Source: Shimazuella kribbensis DSM 45090 (lineage in GTDB: Bacteria; Bacillota; Bacilli; Thermoactinomycetales; Thermoactinomycetaceae). Taken from it: a DNA stretch of 64,000 bases. The DNA lies in NCBI RefSeq assembly GCF_000428065.1, contig NZ_ATZF01000006.1, positions 62,001 through 126,000 of the forward strand, read 5' to 3'. The position numbers were made by a program, and so were the translations under genes. The notes under the pieces are model-generated. The model was given only the letters and a program-made list of their open reading frames with translations. It made no database searches and was not told the origin of the DNA. Shown piece by piece: positions 10,262 to 17,407 of this stretch (position 1 is the stretch's first letter; each line of letters begins with the position of its first letter).

Positions 10262-10291
10262 AATATACTATACCCCCCTATACTAAGTCAA
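10262..10291 (-). promoter_or_regulatory. Sigma-A promoter overlapping a CsoR/RcnR-like C-tract operator
   Basis: On the minus strand: -35 TTGACT (10291-10286), 18-nt spacer, -10 TATATT (10267-10262). The spacer holds TATA-GGGGGG-TATA, the G-tract flanked by inverted A/T steps that is typical of CsoR/RcnR/FrmR-family operators. No regulator gene of this family is visible nearby. Confidence 0.5.
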
Positions 10292-10354
10292 CAATTAAAA
10301 ATAATTTATTATTAAAAGCTTCATCACCTCCCTATACCTAAAAGAGAAACATGT

Positions 10355-10404
10355 GCTTAAACAGATCTTGATCACTCACTTTCAAGATTTGTTTAAGCTT
10401 TTCC
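10355..10404. terminator. Long hairpin between the B3/B4 gene and the His-rich gene
   Basis: Arms of 17 nt (16 paired), GCTTAAACAGATCTTGA against TCAAGATTTGTTTAAGC, with a 10-nt loop. Probably terminates the B3/B4 gene on the minus strand. Confidence 0.6.
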
Positions 10405-10448
10405 TAATTTGCTTCCTTCAGATGAACAAACTTTTTGTTCCTATCCCA

Positions 10449-11162
10449 TTATATGTTTTTAAGCATAATTTCTTTTTTATTCCTGTCTAACACATGAATT
10501 TCAGCCTTACCTCCAAGATGATGCGATCCTAATTCAGCCAATTCTTTAAGTGCCATACGAAACTCATCGATTCTTGTCTCATCTACTAACTCCAAGCATA
10601 GGAAAGCATTTTTTGTGTTTTCTGTCAGCATTGTTCTCAAAGCTTCTCGCCAATTCCAACATCTACATATCGCACCTGCATCATCTTTGTAAATAATCTC
10701 TCCTTCATATGGAGGAATATTTTCATCACTCCCTAAAGGAATAAATGATTCATTTCCATTTGCCTTCGTTAATCGTATGTTACCCACAAAAGAATCTATA
10801 TCTTCTCCCCCACATGGGAGTCCATAACGCAGTGAAATGGAATTATAAATATCAACAAGTGGATTTATTGGTCGAATCGAATTGCCATTCTTCACTCTTT
10901 TCAATAATGCTTCAATCGAAGACCTCGCTCCTTTCTTTGTTTTAAATTTCTGAAAAGCTTCCCTCCAAACAAAGATAGCTGAATTTTTACTAAAATCATC
11001 CATTTCGATATGTCTAAGAGCCTCTTTCCCTGCTTCTTCTAACATTTTTTCATAAACTTCAACATCTCTTATTGAGTTATTTATTCCTCTACTTAATACC
11101 ACTCCAACCTTTGCATTGGGAAATAAGGACCAAAAATCATCTTCAATGATAAATTTTTGCAC
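10449..11162 (-). CDS. B3/B4 tRNA-binding/editing-like domain protein
   Basis: About 237 residues resembling the stand-alone B3/4 domain of the phenylalanyl-tRNA synthetase beta chain: KFIIEDDFWSLFPNAKVGVVLSRGI at the N-terminus, then NPLVDIYNSISLRYGLPCGGEDID (the domain's core motif) and AICRCWNWREALRT near the C-terminus. Family members are suspected of trans-editing or tRNA-related roles; none is certain. Start set to a GTG with GGAGAG 6 nt upstream; an ATG 18 nt earlier is possible. Monocistronic. Confidence 0.8.
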   Translation of the reverse strand: MQKFIIEDDFWSLFPNAKVGVVLSRGINNSIRDVEVYEKMLEEAGKEALRHIEMDDFSKNSAIFVWREAFQKFKTKKGARSSIEALLKRVKNGNSIRPINPLVDIYNSISLRYGLPCGGEDIDSFVGNIRLTKANGNESFIPLGSDENIPPYEGEIIYKDDAGAICRCWNWREALRTMLTENTKNAFLCLELVDETRIDEFRMALKELAELGSHHLGGKAEIHVLDRNKKEIMLKNI

Positions 11163-11393
11163 GAAATTCTCTCCATTCATTCTAATGATCTGTACCAGTT
11201 AACAGAGGAAATAATAGTGGAAATAACCCATAAAATTGATTCGCTATCATCTCTGATAATCTAAATATGATACTCCCATCACTTTGTAAACTGGAAAACA
11301 CCAACGATGATAAGATTTTAACGTAAATTTTGGGATTATGTTATCGCCTTATCCTTCGTTTGGCTTAAATACTATTTTTAATTAAAAAAGGAC

Positions 11394-11712
11394 TTATTGT
11401 AAATAAATTGCACAAGTCCTTTTTCCTATAAAGGAGAATTGTAGTATAATACAACGAATTACTACCACATTTTTTTCAAGAAATGGATGAACAAGCATAT
11501 CCAAATGATTCCCAGCTCCAACGTATGAATAAAACTGGGTAGTCTTTTTTTGCCAATCATTTACGGATGATACTGCATCATCAGCTTTGATCATATGGAT
11601 AATGCATTTATTCTACCTTCGTATGCTAGTAAGTGCCCTATAGGAAGTTTTTCTTCCTTAGAAATTACCTGAGTAGAAATAATCGATTGATTATTTTCTT
11701 GTAAACTCATTA
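11394..11712 (-). pseudogene. Decayed thioesterase-like remnant
   Basis: Two short fragments in one direction: a 39-codon start (MSLQENNQSIIS...) closed by a TGA, then KADDAVSS...YVGAGNHLDMLVHPFLEKNVVVIRCIIL, which looks like the last beta strand and catalytic-His loop (GNHxDML) of an alpha/beta-hydrolase thioesterase of the NRPS/PKS type. The rest of the catalytic domain, with its Ser, is absent. It is the first of three broken genes in a row. Confidence 0.4.
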
Positions 11713-12289
11713 CTCTATTTCCCCTAAACCAGAAGCAGCCATATCTTTATCCCCATAACCAGCATGAAGTGCTCGCTCAAATCTCTTCAAACCTGCGACA
11801 GCAGTATCTACGAGAACACCCGACTTCTCTGCAGCCTCCACAACTAACTCCGCATCTTTCACTGCGTTTGCAATCGAAAAGCTAGCTGTATAATCATTTG
11901 CTAGAATAGATGCTGCTTTTAACTGGAAAAATCCACTATCCATTGTCAAACGAAGCTAGATCATCGATTGCTGTGACTCTAACTGTACTCATCTGGATCC
12001 AAATCGCTCCTTTTTGCAGACCTAGAACAGCAGATTTCATTGTTTCTAGTACATTCGGTCCATCCTTGAGCAGTGTAATGATAACATCTGCACCTTTAAC
12101 GGCTTCCTGAGGTGAATCAGCCACATCAATACCATGGGAAGCAAGCGGCTCAGCCTTTGATCGTGTCCGATTCCAAACTCGTACATGGAACAAATTGTTC
12201 TGTAAATTGCGAGCAACAGGTGAACCAATGATACCTGTTCCTAAAACAGCAATAGTTTTTACTTGTTCTGCATTTTTCTTATTCGACAT
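11710..12289 (-). pseudogene. NADP-dependent 3-hydroxyisobutyrate/6-phosphogluconate dehydrogenase-like gene with internal deletion
   Basis: The N-terminal part has the Rossmann motif IAVLGTGIIGSPVARNL, NRT.SKAEPL and the substrate-loop MSTV. The C-terminal part has SGFFQLKAASILANDYTASFSIANAVKDAELVV and the KDMAAS motif. The two lie in different frames and about 100 residues of the middle (the linker helix with the catalytic lysine) are missing. Family length is about 290, so this is a deleted and frameshifted pseudogene. The original start has no clear problem upstream. Confidence 0.85.
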
Positions 12290-12407
12290 GTCGACTCCTC
12301 CTAGGGATATAGAAAATGATAGGTTTTAGTTTTAGAATGATCGTACCAAAACAGGATAAAAAAATCCCTGCGATGAATGCAGGTAGTTTGAGTTTAGTAA
12401 GGATGAA

Positions 12408-12762
12408 TCAAATAGCTTCGATCGTTACATCAACCACGTCAATCAAAATCTGTCTTCGATTCTTACCAAGACATCCTTTACTTAGTACTCGTAGCCCTTG
12501 AACCGTGTTCAATACAAATCGTGCAAGTGCACGGGCATTTTTATGTGATGGAATTTCATCATTCTCTTGTGCACTACGAAATACCCCGTATAATGCCACC
12601 TCTAAATAATTTAAATTTTGGGATACAATCTCAGCCACTTTTTCATCCTGACTTGCATGCTCCAGTGCCGCGTTCGCGGTCATACATCCGCGTCCTTTTT
12701 CGTCATTAAGCTCTTCCTCTACAATATCCATCAAAAAATTACGAATGCGCTTCTTGATCGTG
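12408..12762 (-). pseudogene. C-terminal half of a TetR-family regulator
   Basis: The readable part (RIRNFLMDIVEEELNDEKGRGCMTANAALEHASQDEKVAEIV...ALARFVLNTVQGLRVLSKG) matches the ligand-binding domain of TetR regulators with the 'CMTANAALE' segment. The N-terminal helix-turn-helix is gone: the sequence becomes unrelated at about 12763, where a copy of the element gene begins. The regulator was therefore probably cut by insertion or rearrangement involving the older element. Confidence 0.75.
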
Positions 12763-13224
12763 CATCACCGCAGGAACCATCATTGCAGCTGCTAGCTTTG
12801 CTAGTACACTTGTCCGTCAGAATGAGAAGAACAGACAATCGGACAGCACAGACAGTAGTGTCCAGACAGAAGCGATAAACAGTTTCCATGACTCGGACAG
12901 TTCGGACAATATTACAAAACGGATGATGCGATCCACGACTGGACCATCGATTGGAAACTTCCTAAGCATCAAATGGAGAGGGCCAAAGCAGCTGGAAAGA
13001 TAGTAAGAATTAGTTATGATAAAGAGCTAGAAGACCGAACGAAGAAAGTGAAAAATAAGATACTACGATACGATGAACCTACTATTTCCCACTACCAATA
13101 TAGTGATATCGATTTAGACAGGACTTTTTCCGATAAGAAGTACAAAAGAGGGATGCATCCCAATTCCCAGACAAGTCTAAAACAGAATCAGAAAACAAGT
13201 TCACTCTACCTCTCACTTAAATAG
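12763..13224 (+). pseudogene. Decayed copy of the element's two-gene unit (see 14432-16182)
   Basis: 12763-12850 aligns with 14785 onward (both read CATCAC.GCAGGAACCATCAT), 12836-12910 aligns with about 15228-15310, and 12913-13200 aligns with about 15900-16182, including IR.SYDKELEDRT.K.KNKILRYDEPTI.HYQY. The middle of the first gene and the junction of the two genes are deleted, and frames are broken. The last 83 codons (12973-13224) are still open but lack a ribosome site. This lies outside the present element and is evidence of an earlier relative at the same place. Confidence 0.85.
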
Positions 13225-13293
13225 ATGTTTGAATCAATCCATTCTCATCCTTTCTACATAGAATATATCAATCTAATGAAAGGAGGTAATGAA

Positions 13294-13683
13294 TTGAACA
13301 TTATATTAGATGATTGTGAACATGAACATCACGATGAACATGAACATCACGATGAACATGAACATCACCATGAACACCATCATAAACATCATCACAAGCA
13401 CCATCGCAAGCACCATCGCAAGCATCGTCACCATAAACATCACCACCGTTTTAGAACGGAAGTCATCACTTTACGTCCTGGACAAATCGTTTCCCGTACT
13501 TGCGGTACTTTCTCTGGAAGAACCATCACTCGTCGACTCCGCAGAGGAGAAGTATTAGTGGCTATTTGCCAAAGTTCTCGTAGAAGATTTATTTTTGTAT
13601 GTGGTAGACCTATATTTACTAGAACTATTTTCTTACAAAGAGGAACGAGAATCATAGTAAGTTGTCGCCGACGATTTACCTAA
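13294..13683 (+). CDS. His-rich / Arg-rich basic protein, possibly spore-coat type
   Basis: 129 residues from a TTG chosen because AGGAGGT lies 6 nt upstream. Residues 8-50 are almost only His, Glu, Asp, Lys and Arg (EHEHHDEHEHHDE then HHKHHRKHHRKHRHHKHH), encoded by a perfect-to-near-perfect 18-nt DNA repeat at 13321-13374. The remainder is a basic beta-type domain (VITLRPGQIVSRTCGTFSGRTI, RRGEVLVAICQSSRRRFIFVCGRPIF) with four Cys. Such His/Lys/Arg-rich proteins occur in spore coats and metal storage; this is inference only. It sits between element remnants and the cotJC 3' fragment and ends at a terminator. Confidence 0.7.
   Translation: MNIILDDCEHEHHDEHEHHDEHEHHHEHHHKHHHKHHRKHHRKHRHHKHHHRFRTEVITLRPGQIVSRTCGTFSGRTITRRLRRGEVLVAICQSSRRRFIFVCGRPIFTRTIFLQRGTRIIVSCRRRFT
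13321..13374 (+). repeat. Three tandem 18-nt repeats inside the His-rich gene
   Basis: Unit CATGAACATCACGATGAA (His-Glu-His-His-Asp-Glu) occurs three times; the third differs by one base (ACC for ACG). Degenerate CATCAC/CACCAT units follow to about 13445. Prone to slippage. Confidence 0.9.
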
Positions 13684-13687
13684 TCTA

Positions 13688-13714
13688 CTGGCTCCTTGCA
13701 TGGAGCCAGTTTAT
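13688..13714 (+). terminator. Terminator of the His-rich gene
   Basis: CTGGCTCC / GGAGCCAG stem with a 6-nt loop, followed by TTTATA. Confidence 0.75.
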
Positions 13715-13740
13715 ACATATCCACAATAAACAAGTTAATC

Positions 13741-13772
13741 TCCTCTCCCCACTCTTGGAGGTACCGATTTAC
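13741..13772. repeat. Copy 1 of a short repeat shared with 16701-16732
   Basis: Both copies end in GGAGGTACCGATTTAC and share the C/T-rich sequence before it (CTCCCC.ACTCT). Each copy lies downstream of a copy of the element gene pair, so it is part of the duplicated unit rather than a chance match. Confidence 0.75.
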
Positions 13773-13884
13773 GAATCATTTCGAGAGAGGAGGGGGGAGT
13801 TCACTATCAGTTGTCCGTTTGTTTATTTCGCTTGCAACAATTGGGAAACTGTCACAAATCGATACCCTTTTTTGGTTAATTTTA

Positions 13885-13914
13885 GTTACTGTAATAAAAG
13901 TAGTCGTCTTGAAC
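13885..13914 (+). pseudogene. Fragment of a large serine recombinase gene
   Basis: 30 nt are 27/30 identical to 22205-22234 in the intact recombinase and encode YCNKSSRLE, the end of its zinc-ribbon. The flanking sequence no longer aligns. It shows that the older element copy also carried a recombinase. The three differences are all C-T transitions. Confidence 0.7.
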
Positions 13915-13979
13915 CTTCTTATCTGATAGATATTACACCTGCCTTCTCGGTAGCTCATAATAAAGTCATCCAATCAGAT

Positions 13980-14318
13980 CTAAAAAAACTTCTTCTGCCC
14001 CTGATACTCCTGCACTATCTCCACTGCCTCACGGAAACGCTGTGCATGTACAATTTCCCTCTCTCGTAGAAATTTCAAAGAATCATTGATATCTGGATCA
14101 TCCGACATATCAATGATCCATTGGTATGTAGCTCTCGCTTTTTCTTCTGCTGCGATGTCTTCGTATAAATCTGCTATAGGGTCACCTTTAGATGCTATGT
14201 ATGTAGCCGTAAATGGATTTGCCGCAGCACTTGTATAAAACAAGGAAACATTGTGGTTGACATAGTGTTCTTCAAGCCCTGCTTCTTTGATCTGTTCTTT
14301 AGTCGCATCTTTTAGAAG
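13980..14318 (-). pseudogene. cotJC: cotJC, 3' part (codons 78-189) of a split spore-coat manganese-catalase-like gene
   Basis: Encodes LLKDATKEQIKEAGLEEHYVN...FTATYIASKGDPIADLYEDIAAEEKARATYQW...FLREREIVHAQRFREA, the C-terminal four-helix half of CotJC-type Mn catalases, with the carboxylate/His ligands in EEKARA and EIVHAQ. The open frame extends upstream to an ATG at 14330, but those codons (ATG GTT AAT) are element DNA. It lacks the N-terminal helices, which lie 8.5 kb away at 22821-23051. I regard this as one exon-like half of an interrupted gene restorable by excision, not as dead DNA, because both halves are intact and in frame at the core. Confidence 0.93.
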
Positions 14319-14330
14319 TTTATTAACCAT
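14319..14330. repeat. attL core of the cotJC element
   Basis: TTTATTAACCAT, matching 22821-22832 (TTTATATACCAT) at 10 of 12 positions. The shared TTTAT is the only segment through which exchange rebuilds cotJC as ATG GTA TAT AAA CTT CTA. Confidence 0.88.
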
Positions 14331-14348
14331 TACATTATAGGTACATTT
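14325..14348. repeat. Left attP half-site arm
   Basis: Begins AACCATTACATTATAGG and runs to ACATTT. It is the inverted complement of 22795-22818 at 22 of 24 positions; the two mismatches are adjacent (TA against AT). In the excised circle the arms flank the 8-nt centre TATTTATT, a layout typical of large serine integrase attP sites. Confidence 0.85.
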
Positions 14349-14431
14349 TTCAAGCCTTTACATACAAGTTATTTGAATCCTTTTAACTATATGTTGGGCA
14401 TTTACAACAATGTAATGGAGGATTTTAAAAA

Positions 14432-15646
14432 ATGAATAATGCATTATCAAAACTAGGAGAATGGATCGGAGCTTTCCTCCTCCGTTCTCTTTTACTGATT
14501 GGGGCAGTAGTTGTTTTTAGTAATGGTATATACATGAGTTGGAACCACACACATGAATTCGCCACCATTTCAGGGATGACTGGATCATTAGCTACATCCT
14601 ATACAATGTTTGTAGAAGTGATCCTCGGAGTATCTGAGATAGTAATTATCTTCTACAGTTTCTTGAAAACAAGAATACCAACGGCTGTTATTTGGGGATT
14701 TGGATTCGGACTGATCATTAATCTCATTGGTAATGTTTCATCATTAGTAAACTATGGTGGTTGGGGAATATTCACAGGGGTATCCATCACAGCAGGAACC
14801 ATCATCGCATCTGCCATCTTTGCAAGTGCTCTTGTCCAGCAAAATGAGAAAAACGGACAGACGGACAAAACTGTTCGGACATTTTTTCAGACAGTTACTT
14901 CTTTTTTCAGACGGACACCATTAGACAGTCCAGACACTCGAACACTTTCGGACACGGACAGCGAAACGGATACTCAGACAGCGGACACTTTCGGACACCC
15001 AGACAGACAAATCAGAATCATTCGGACAAATAGAAAGAAAGTGTCCAGACAGACAGCAAAGCGATATTTCTTTAACGGACAGTACTTAGGACAGATTAAA
15101 ACAGACACCTCGGACCGTAGAGAAAATATGGACGGACACTTCGAAAACATAGACACTGCCTCTAACCAGACAGACGCTCAGACAGTAGAAAATATAAGCA
15201 GTCGGACACTCGGACAGATTGAAACGGACAGTGCAAACAGTAGTGTCCAGACAAAAGAAACGGACACTCTCCATAACTCGGACAGTTCGGACAAAATTAC
15301 ATTACGGACAATTTCGGACACCTTAGACAATCAAACACATGAGCAAACAGACACTCAGACAGACAGTTTAAAAATCTCGGGCACTCCGGACACAATCAGC
15401 AGACAGACACCCTTATCAGAAAACGGACAACGGACAGCTCGGACAAAAATAGCAAATCGCATTAATCATTTATTAGATGAAGCAGACACTTTTGATGATG
15501 ATGAACATGTTTATCATATGGCCCTCGAATATATAAAAGAAAACGGAAAGCGTCCGAGCATTCGAGGTCTAGCAGATCTTGCTGGAGTGAAAAAAAATAA
15601 AGCAGAAAAAGCTATGAAAAGAGTAAAGGCTGAGCAAATTGCATGA
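14432..15646 (+). CDS. Four-helix membrane protein with Thr/Asp-rich linker and C-terminal helix-turn-helix-like domain
   Basis: 404 residues. Residues 1-135 hold four hydrophobic helices (FLLRSLLLIGAVVVFSNGIYMSW; MFVEVILGVSEIVIIFYSFL; AVIWGFGFGLIINLIGNVSSLV; SITAGTIIASAIFASALV), resembling DUF2637-like membrane modules on plasmids (weak resemblance). Residues 140-335 are low complexity, built from Thr, Asp, Ser, Gln and Arg because the DNA is packed with GGACA. The last 65 residues (HVYHMALEYIKENGKRPSIRGLADLAGVKKNKAEKAMKRVK) look like a winged helix. Inference: a membrane-anchored DNA-binding protein, perhaps binding its own repeat array. It overlaps the next gene by 4 bp. Start has AATGGAGG about 8 nt upstream. 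Confidence 0.7.
   Translation: MNNALSKLGEWIGAFLLRSLLLIGAVVVFSNGIYMSWNHTHEFATISGMTGSLATSYTMFVEVILGVSEIVIIFYSFLKTRIPTAVIWGFGFGLIINLIGNVSSLVNYGGWGIFTGVSITAGTIIASAIFASALVQQNEKNGQTDKTVRTFFQTVTSFFRRTPLDSPDTRTLSDTDSETDTQTADTFGHPDRQIRIIRTNRKKVSRQTAKRYFFNGQYLGQIKTDTSDRRENMDGHFENIDTASNQTDAQTVENISSRTLGQIETDSANSSVQTKETDTLHNSDSSDKITLRTISDTLDNQTHEQTDTQTDSLKISGTPDTISRQTPLSENGQRTARTKIANRINHLLDEADTFDDDEHVYHMALEYIKENGKRPSIRGLADLAGVKKNKAEKAMKRVKAEQIA
14855..15446 (+). repeat. GGACA iteron-like array inside the coding sequence
   Basis: By eye I count 24 GGACA on the plus strand in about 590 bp, most preceded by C or T (CGGACA, TCGGACA), plus many AGACA; chance would give fewer than one. The first three start at 14855, 14863 and 14877, i.e. 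frame offsets 0, 2 and 1, so the motif is kept at DNA or RNA level, not for one amino-acid word. Decayed traces remain in the older copy at 12836-12910. Confidence 0.85.
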
Positions 15647-16182
15647 GATACTACAAAGACCAGTACACAGTAGTGGATGAGGAAGACATCGAGCTAGGAA
15701 CCGCATACGGAAACTACATAGTAACTGTATCTGTGGAAACGATGGTCTTCCCAGGTCGCATATCACGCAAGAAATATATAACCATATTTGAGTTGGAAGA
15801 TGAGGATGAGGAGAAAAGTTTCTGGGGGAAATTGAGGGATCTGTTTGGGACCAATCATCCCATTCTCCCTCGGACACTTGTTCCAGATGAGATCCAGATG
15901 GATGATGCCATCCACGATTGGATCATTAACTGGGAGCTTCCCAAACATCAAATTGAGAAGGCAAGAGTAGCTGGAAAGAAATTAAGGATCAATTATGATA
16001 AAGAACTGGAAGACCGCACGAGGAAAGCCAAAAATAAGATACTACGATATGATGAACCTACTATTACTCACTACCAATATAGAGATATCGATTTAGACAG
16101 GACTTTTTCCAAAAACAAATACAAAAGAGGAATGCATCCCCACTCCCAAGCACAGTTAAAACAAAATCAGAAAACAAGTTAA
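15643..16182 (+). CDS. Conserved element protein of unknown function, partner of the GGACA gene
   Basis: 179 residues, start ATG overlapping the upstream TGA by 4 bp (translational coupling). The N-terminal half is beta-rich and acidic (ELGTAYGNYIVTVSVETMVFPGRISRKKYITIFELEDEDEE). The C-terminal half is basic and helical: HQIEKARVAGKKLRINYDKELEDRTRKAKNKILRYDEPTITHYQY.DIDLDRTF, followed by a Gln/Lys/Ser tail. The C-terminal half is the best-conserved piece in the decayed copy (12973-13224), so it is probably the functional core. I do not recognise a family. Confidence 0.7.
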   Translation: MRYYKDQYTVVDEEDIELGTAYGNYIVTVSVETMVFPGRISRKKYITIFELEDEDEEKSFWGKLRDLFGTNHPILPRTLVPDEIQMDDAIHDWIINWELPKHQIEKARVAGKKLRINYDKELEDRTRKAKNKILRYDEPTITHYQYRDIDLDRTFSKNKYKRGMHPHSQAQLKQNQKTS

Positions 16183-16286
16183 CTTCCTCACCCACCCTTG
16201 GGATATTCTTCATATAGACTGAAAAATGGATATTATGATACTATTTAAATAGGTTGACAAGTTGATCTCCTGGAGGTAAAGGTAAG

Positions 16287-16466
16287 ATGCGTAAGGCAGC
16301 AGTAACCATCATCGGCTTCGTTCTCAGCTTCATCGCATACCGTGTTCTGAGGAAGAAGCTGACCGACGAAATCCCCCTTGGAAATGGAGAGTTCTTGGAT
16401 GGAACTGAATCCGTAGAAGTAATGGCGATCTTGGACAAGGTCAATCGCCTCAAGGACAAGGGGTAG
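16287..16466 (+). CDS. 59-residue single-pass membrane protein, unrecognised
   Basis: ATG preceded by TGGAGG about 10 nt upstream. The product MRKAAVTIIGFVLSFIAYRVL has one N-terminal membrane helix with a positive N-terminus, then RKKLTDEIPLGNGEFLDGTESVEVMAILDKVNRLKDKG, a charged cytoplasmic or surface tail. Base composition is clearly richer in GC than the neighbouring element genes. Followed by a stem-loop-rich non-coding stretch. Size and layout recall type I toxins or holin-like proteins, but nothing proves it. Confidence 0.55.
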   Translation: MRKAAVTIIGFVLSFIAYRVLRKKLTDEIPLGNGEFLDGTESVEVMAILDKVNRLKDKG

Positions 16467-16787
16467 ATCGGTACCGTGCATACGCTGCGCAACCTTTGGT
16501 GAGGATCCTGTCCGAAAGACGCTGATTCTTAACATCAGCGTAGGGACTGAGGGCTACAATAGGCTTCAGCTTTGCTCTCATCATCCCAGTCTAGATAAAG
16601 GTCACGCCCTGATCTAGACACCGTAAATTAATACTTTATCATAGATGCTTTGATAAGTTTGAATCAACAAAATCTAGAGTCAAAAAAACAGGTTACCCCC
16701 CCTCTCCCCCACTCTCGGAGGTACCGATTTACCGAAACGTTTCGGTGTTTCGGCTTTCGGTAGTGGTGGAATCGGGGATTTTTTTGG
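16467..16787. other. Structured intergenic stretch between the 59-codon gene and the lasso cluster
   Basis: No ORF. Holds ACGCTGAT / ATCAGCGT (7-nt loop, near 16518-16540), GTCTAGAT / ATCTAGAC (15-nt loop, near 16591-16621), the repeat copy 2 (16701-16732) and a perfect 16-bp palindrome ACCGAAACGTTTCGGT near 16730. A T7 run near 16778 points toward the lasso genes. Possibly a small RNA or regulatory leader. Confidence 0.45.
16701..16732. repeat. Copy 2 of the short repeat shared with 13741-13772
   Basis: Shares ACTCT.GGAGGTACCGATTTAC and the preceding C-rich tract with copy 1; only a few mismatches. Followed directly by the ACCGAAACGTTTCGGT palindrome, which copy 1 has lost. Confidence 0.75.
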
Positions 16788-17150
16788 TCATACTACTAAT
16801 ATTTTTTTGTAAGACTTAATTGATAAGTCTTCTTGTACTGGCACTCCATTTACCTCTATCCAAGCATGAGAAACAAATGGAGCTACCCTCACACCTACAC
16901 ATAAATCTACTTTTTTACTTTTTGAAGTTGCATAAAGAAATAAAGCTAGAGATTGTTCTAAACAAGCAGTTCGAGACAAAAAAAGTTTTTTAGCCTTATT
17001 GATTTGAGTCCAAGCCACTTTAGTATCATCGTAAGACCACTCCTGTGGGCAACTCATCTTTCTTTTTTTTAATAGAGGGGATAGTTGCTCCATACTACGG
17101 TTCTTAATGAGAAAAGTAGCTAAGACAATGGAAATCCATGCACGCATCAT
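16788..17150 (-). CDS. Lasso peptide leader peptidase, B2 protein
   Basis: 120 residues of the transglutaminase-like B2 family, the cysteine protease that removes the leader before macrolactam closure. The catalytic Cys is in SRTACLEQSLAL (about residue 55), the His in FVSHAWIEVNG (about 97), and the Asp in VPVQEDLSIKSY. It overlaps the B1 gene by 4 bp, as expected for the two halves of a split B protein. N-terminal part (MMRAWISIVLATFLIKNRSM) is hydrophobic. No transporter gene follows; the cluster ends here. Confidence 0.9.
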   Translation of the reverse strand: MMRAWISIVLATFLIKNRSMEQLSPLLKKRKMSCPQEWSYDDTKVAWTQINKAKKLFLSRTACLEQSLALFLYATSKSKKVDLCVGVRVAPFVSHAWIEVNGVPVQEDLSIKSYKKILVV

Positions 17151-17404
17151 CGTTTTAAAATCAACCCCTTCTCGCTGAGCTTCTCTAAAAAAGTAACCAT
17201 ATCTTCTTCTATCCTATCTAAGGAGATATTGTAGACATTGCTCAATCGTTTAATCGCTTTTTCCAAATCCCCATGACTTTTGATTTGTTCCAAAAACTCT
17301 CCACCAGACTTACTGATTCCATAAAAATAATTATCCCGACAATCTAAAAGGACATACTTTTCTTCAATTTCTGTTATTTGAATGTACTCAGGTACAATGT
17401 ACAT
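17147..17404 (-). CDS. Lasso peptide B1 protein, PqqD-like RiPP recognition element
   Basis: 85 residues with the PqqD/RRE fold pattern: ITEIEEKYVLLDCRDNYFYGISKSGGEFLEQI (three beta strands and first helix) then three helices. It binds the precursor leader and presents it to B2. The motif it should read, YxxPxLxxxGxF, is present in the precursor at 19084-19188. Start ATG follows GGAGAGAGG; 3 bp after the stop of the C gene, overlapping B2 by 4 bp. Confidence 0.9.
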   Translation of the reverse strand: MYIVPEYIQITEIEEKYVLLDCRDNYFYGISKSGGEFLEQIKSHGDLEKAIKRLSNVYNISLDRIEEDMVTFLEKLSEKGLILKR

Positions 17405-17407
17405 GCT

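Noticed and set aside
13340-13450. CRISPR-like array in the His-rich gene
   Set aside because: The repeats are contiguous 18-nt coding units without unique spacers.
14319-14330. Treating the cotJC 3' fragment as an ordinary short gene starting at 14330
   Set aside because: Its ATG is element DNA at the attachment core, and no ribosome site precedes it; the first 4 codons only mimic the CotJC Met-Val-x-Lys.
14850-15450. CRISPR array from the many GGACA motifs
   Set aside because: Motif is 5-6 nt with irregular spacing and lies inside an open coding frame.
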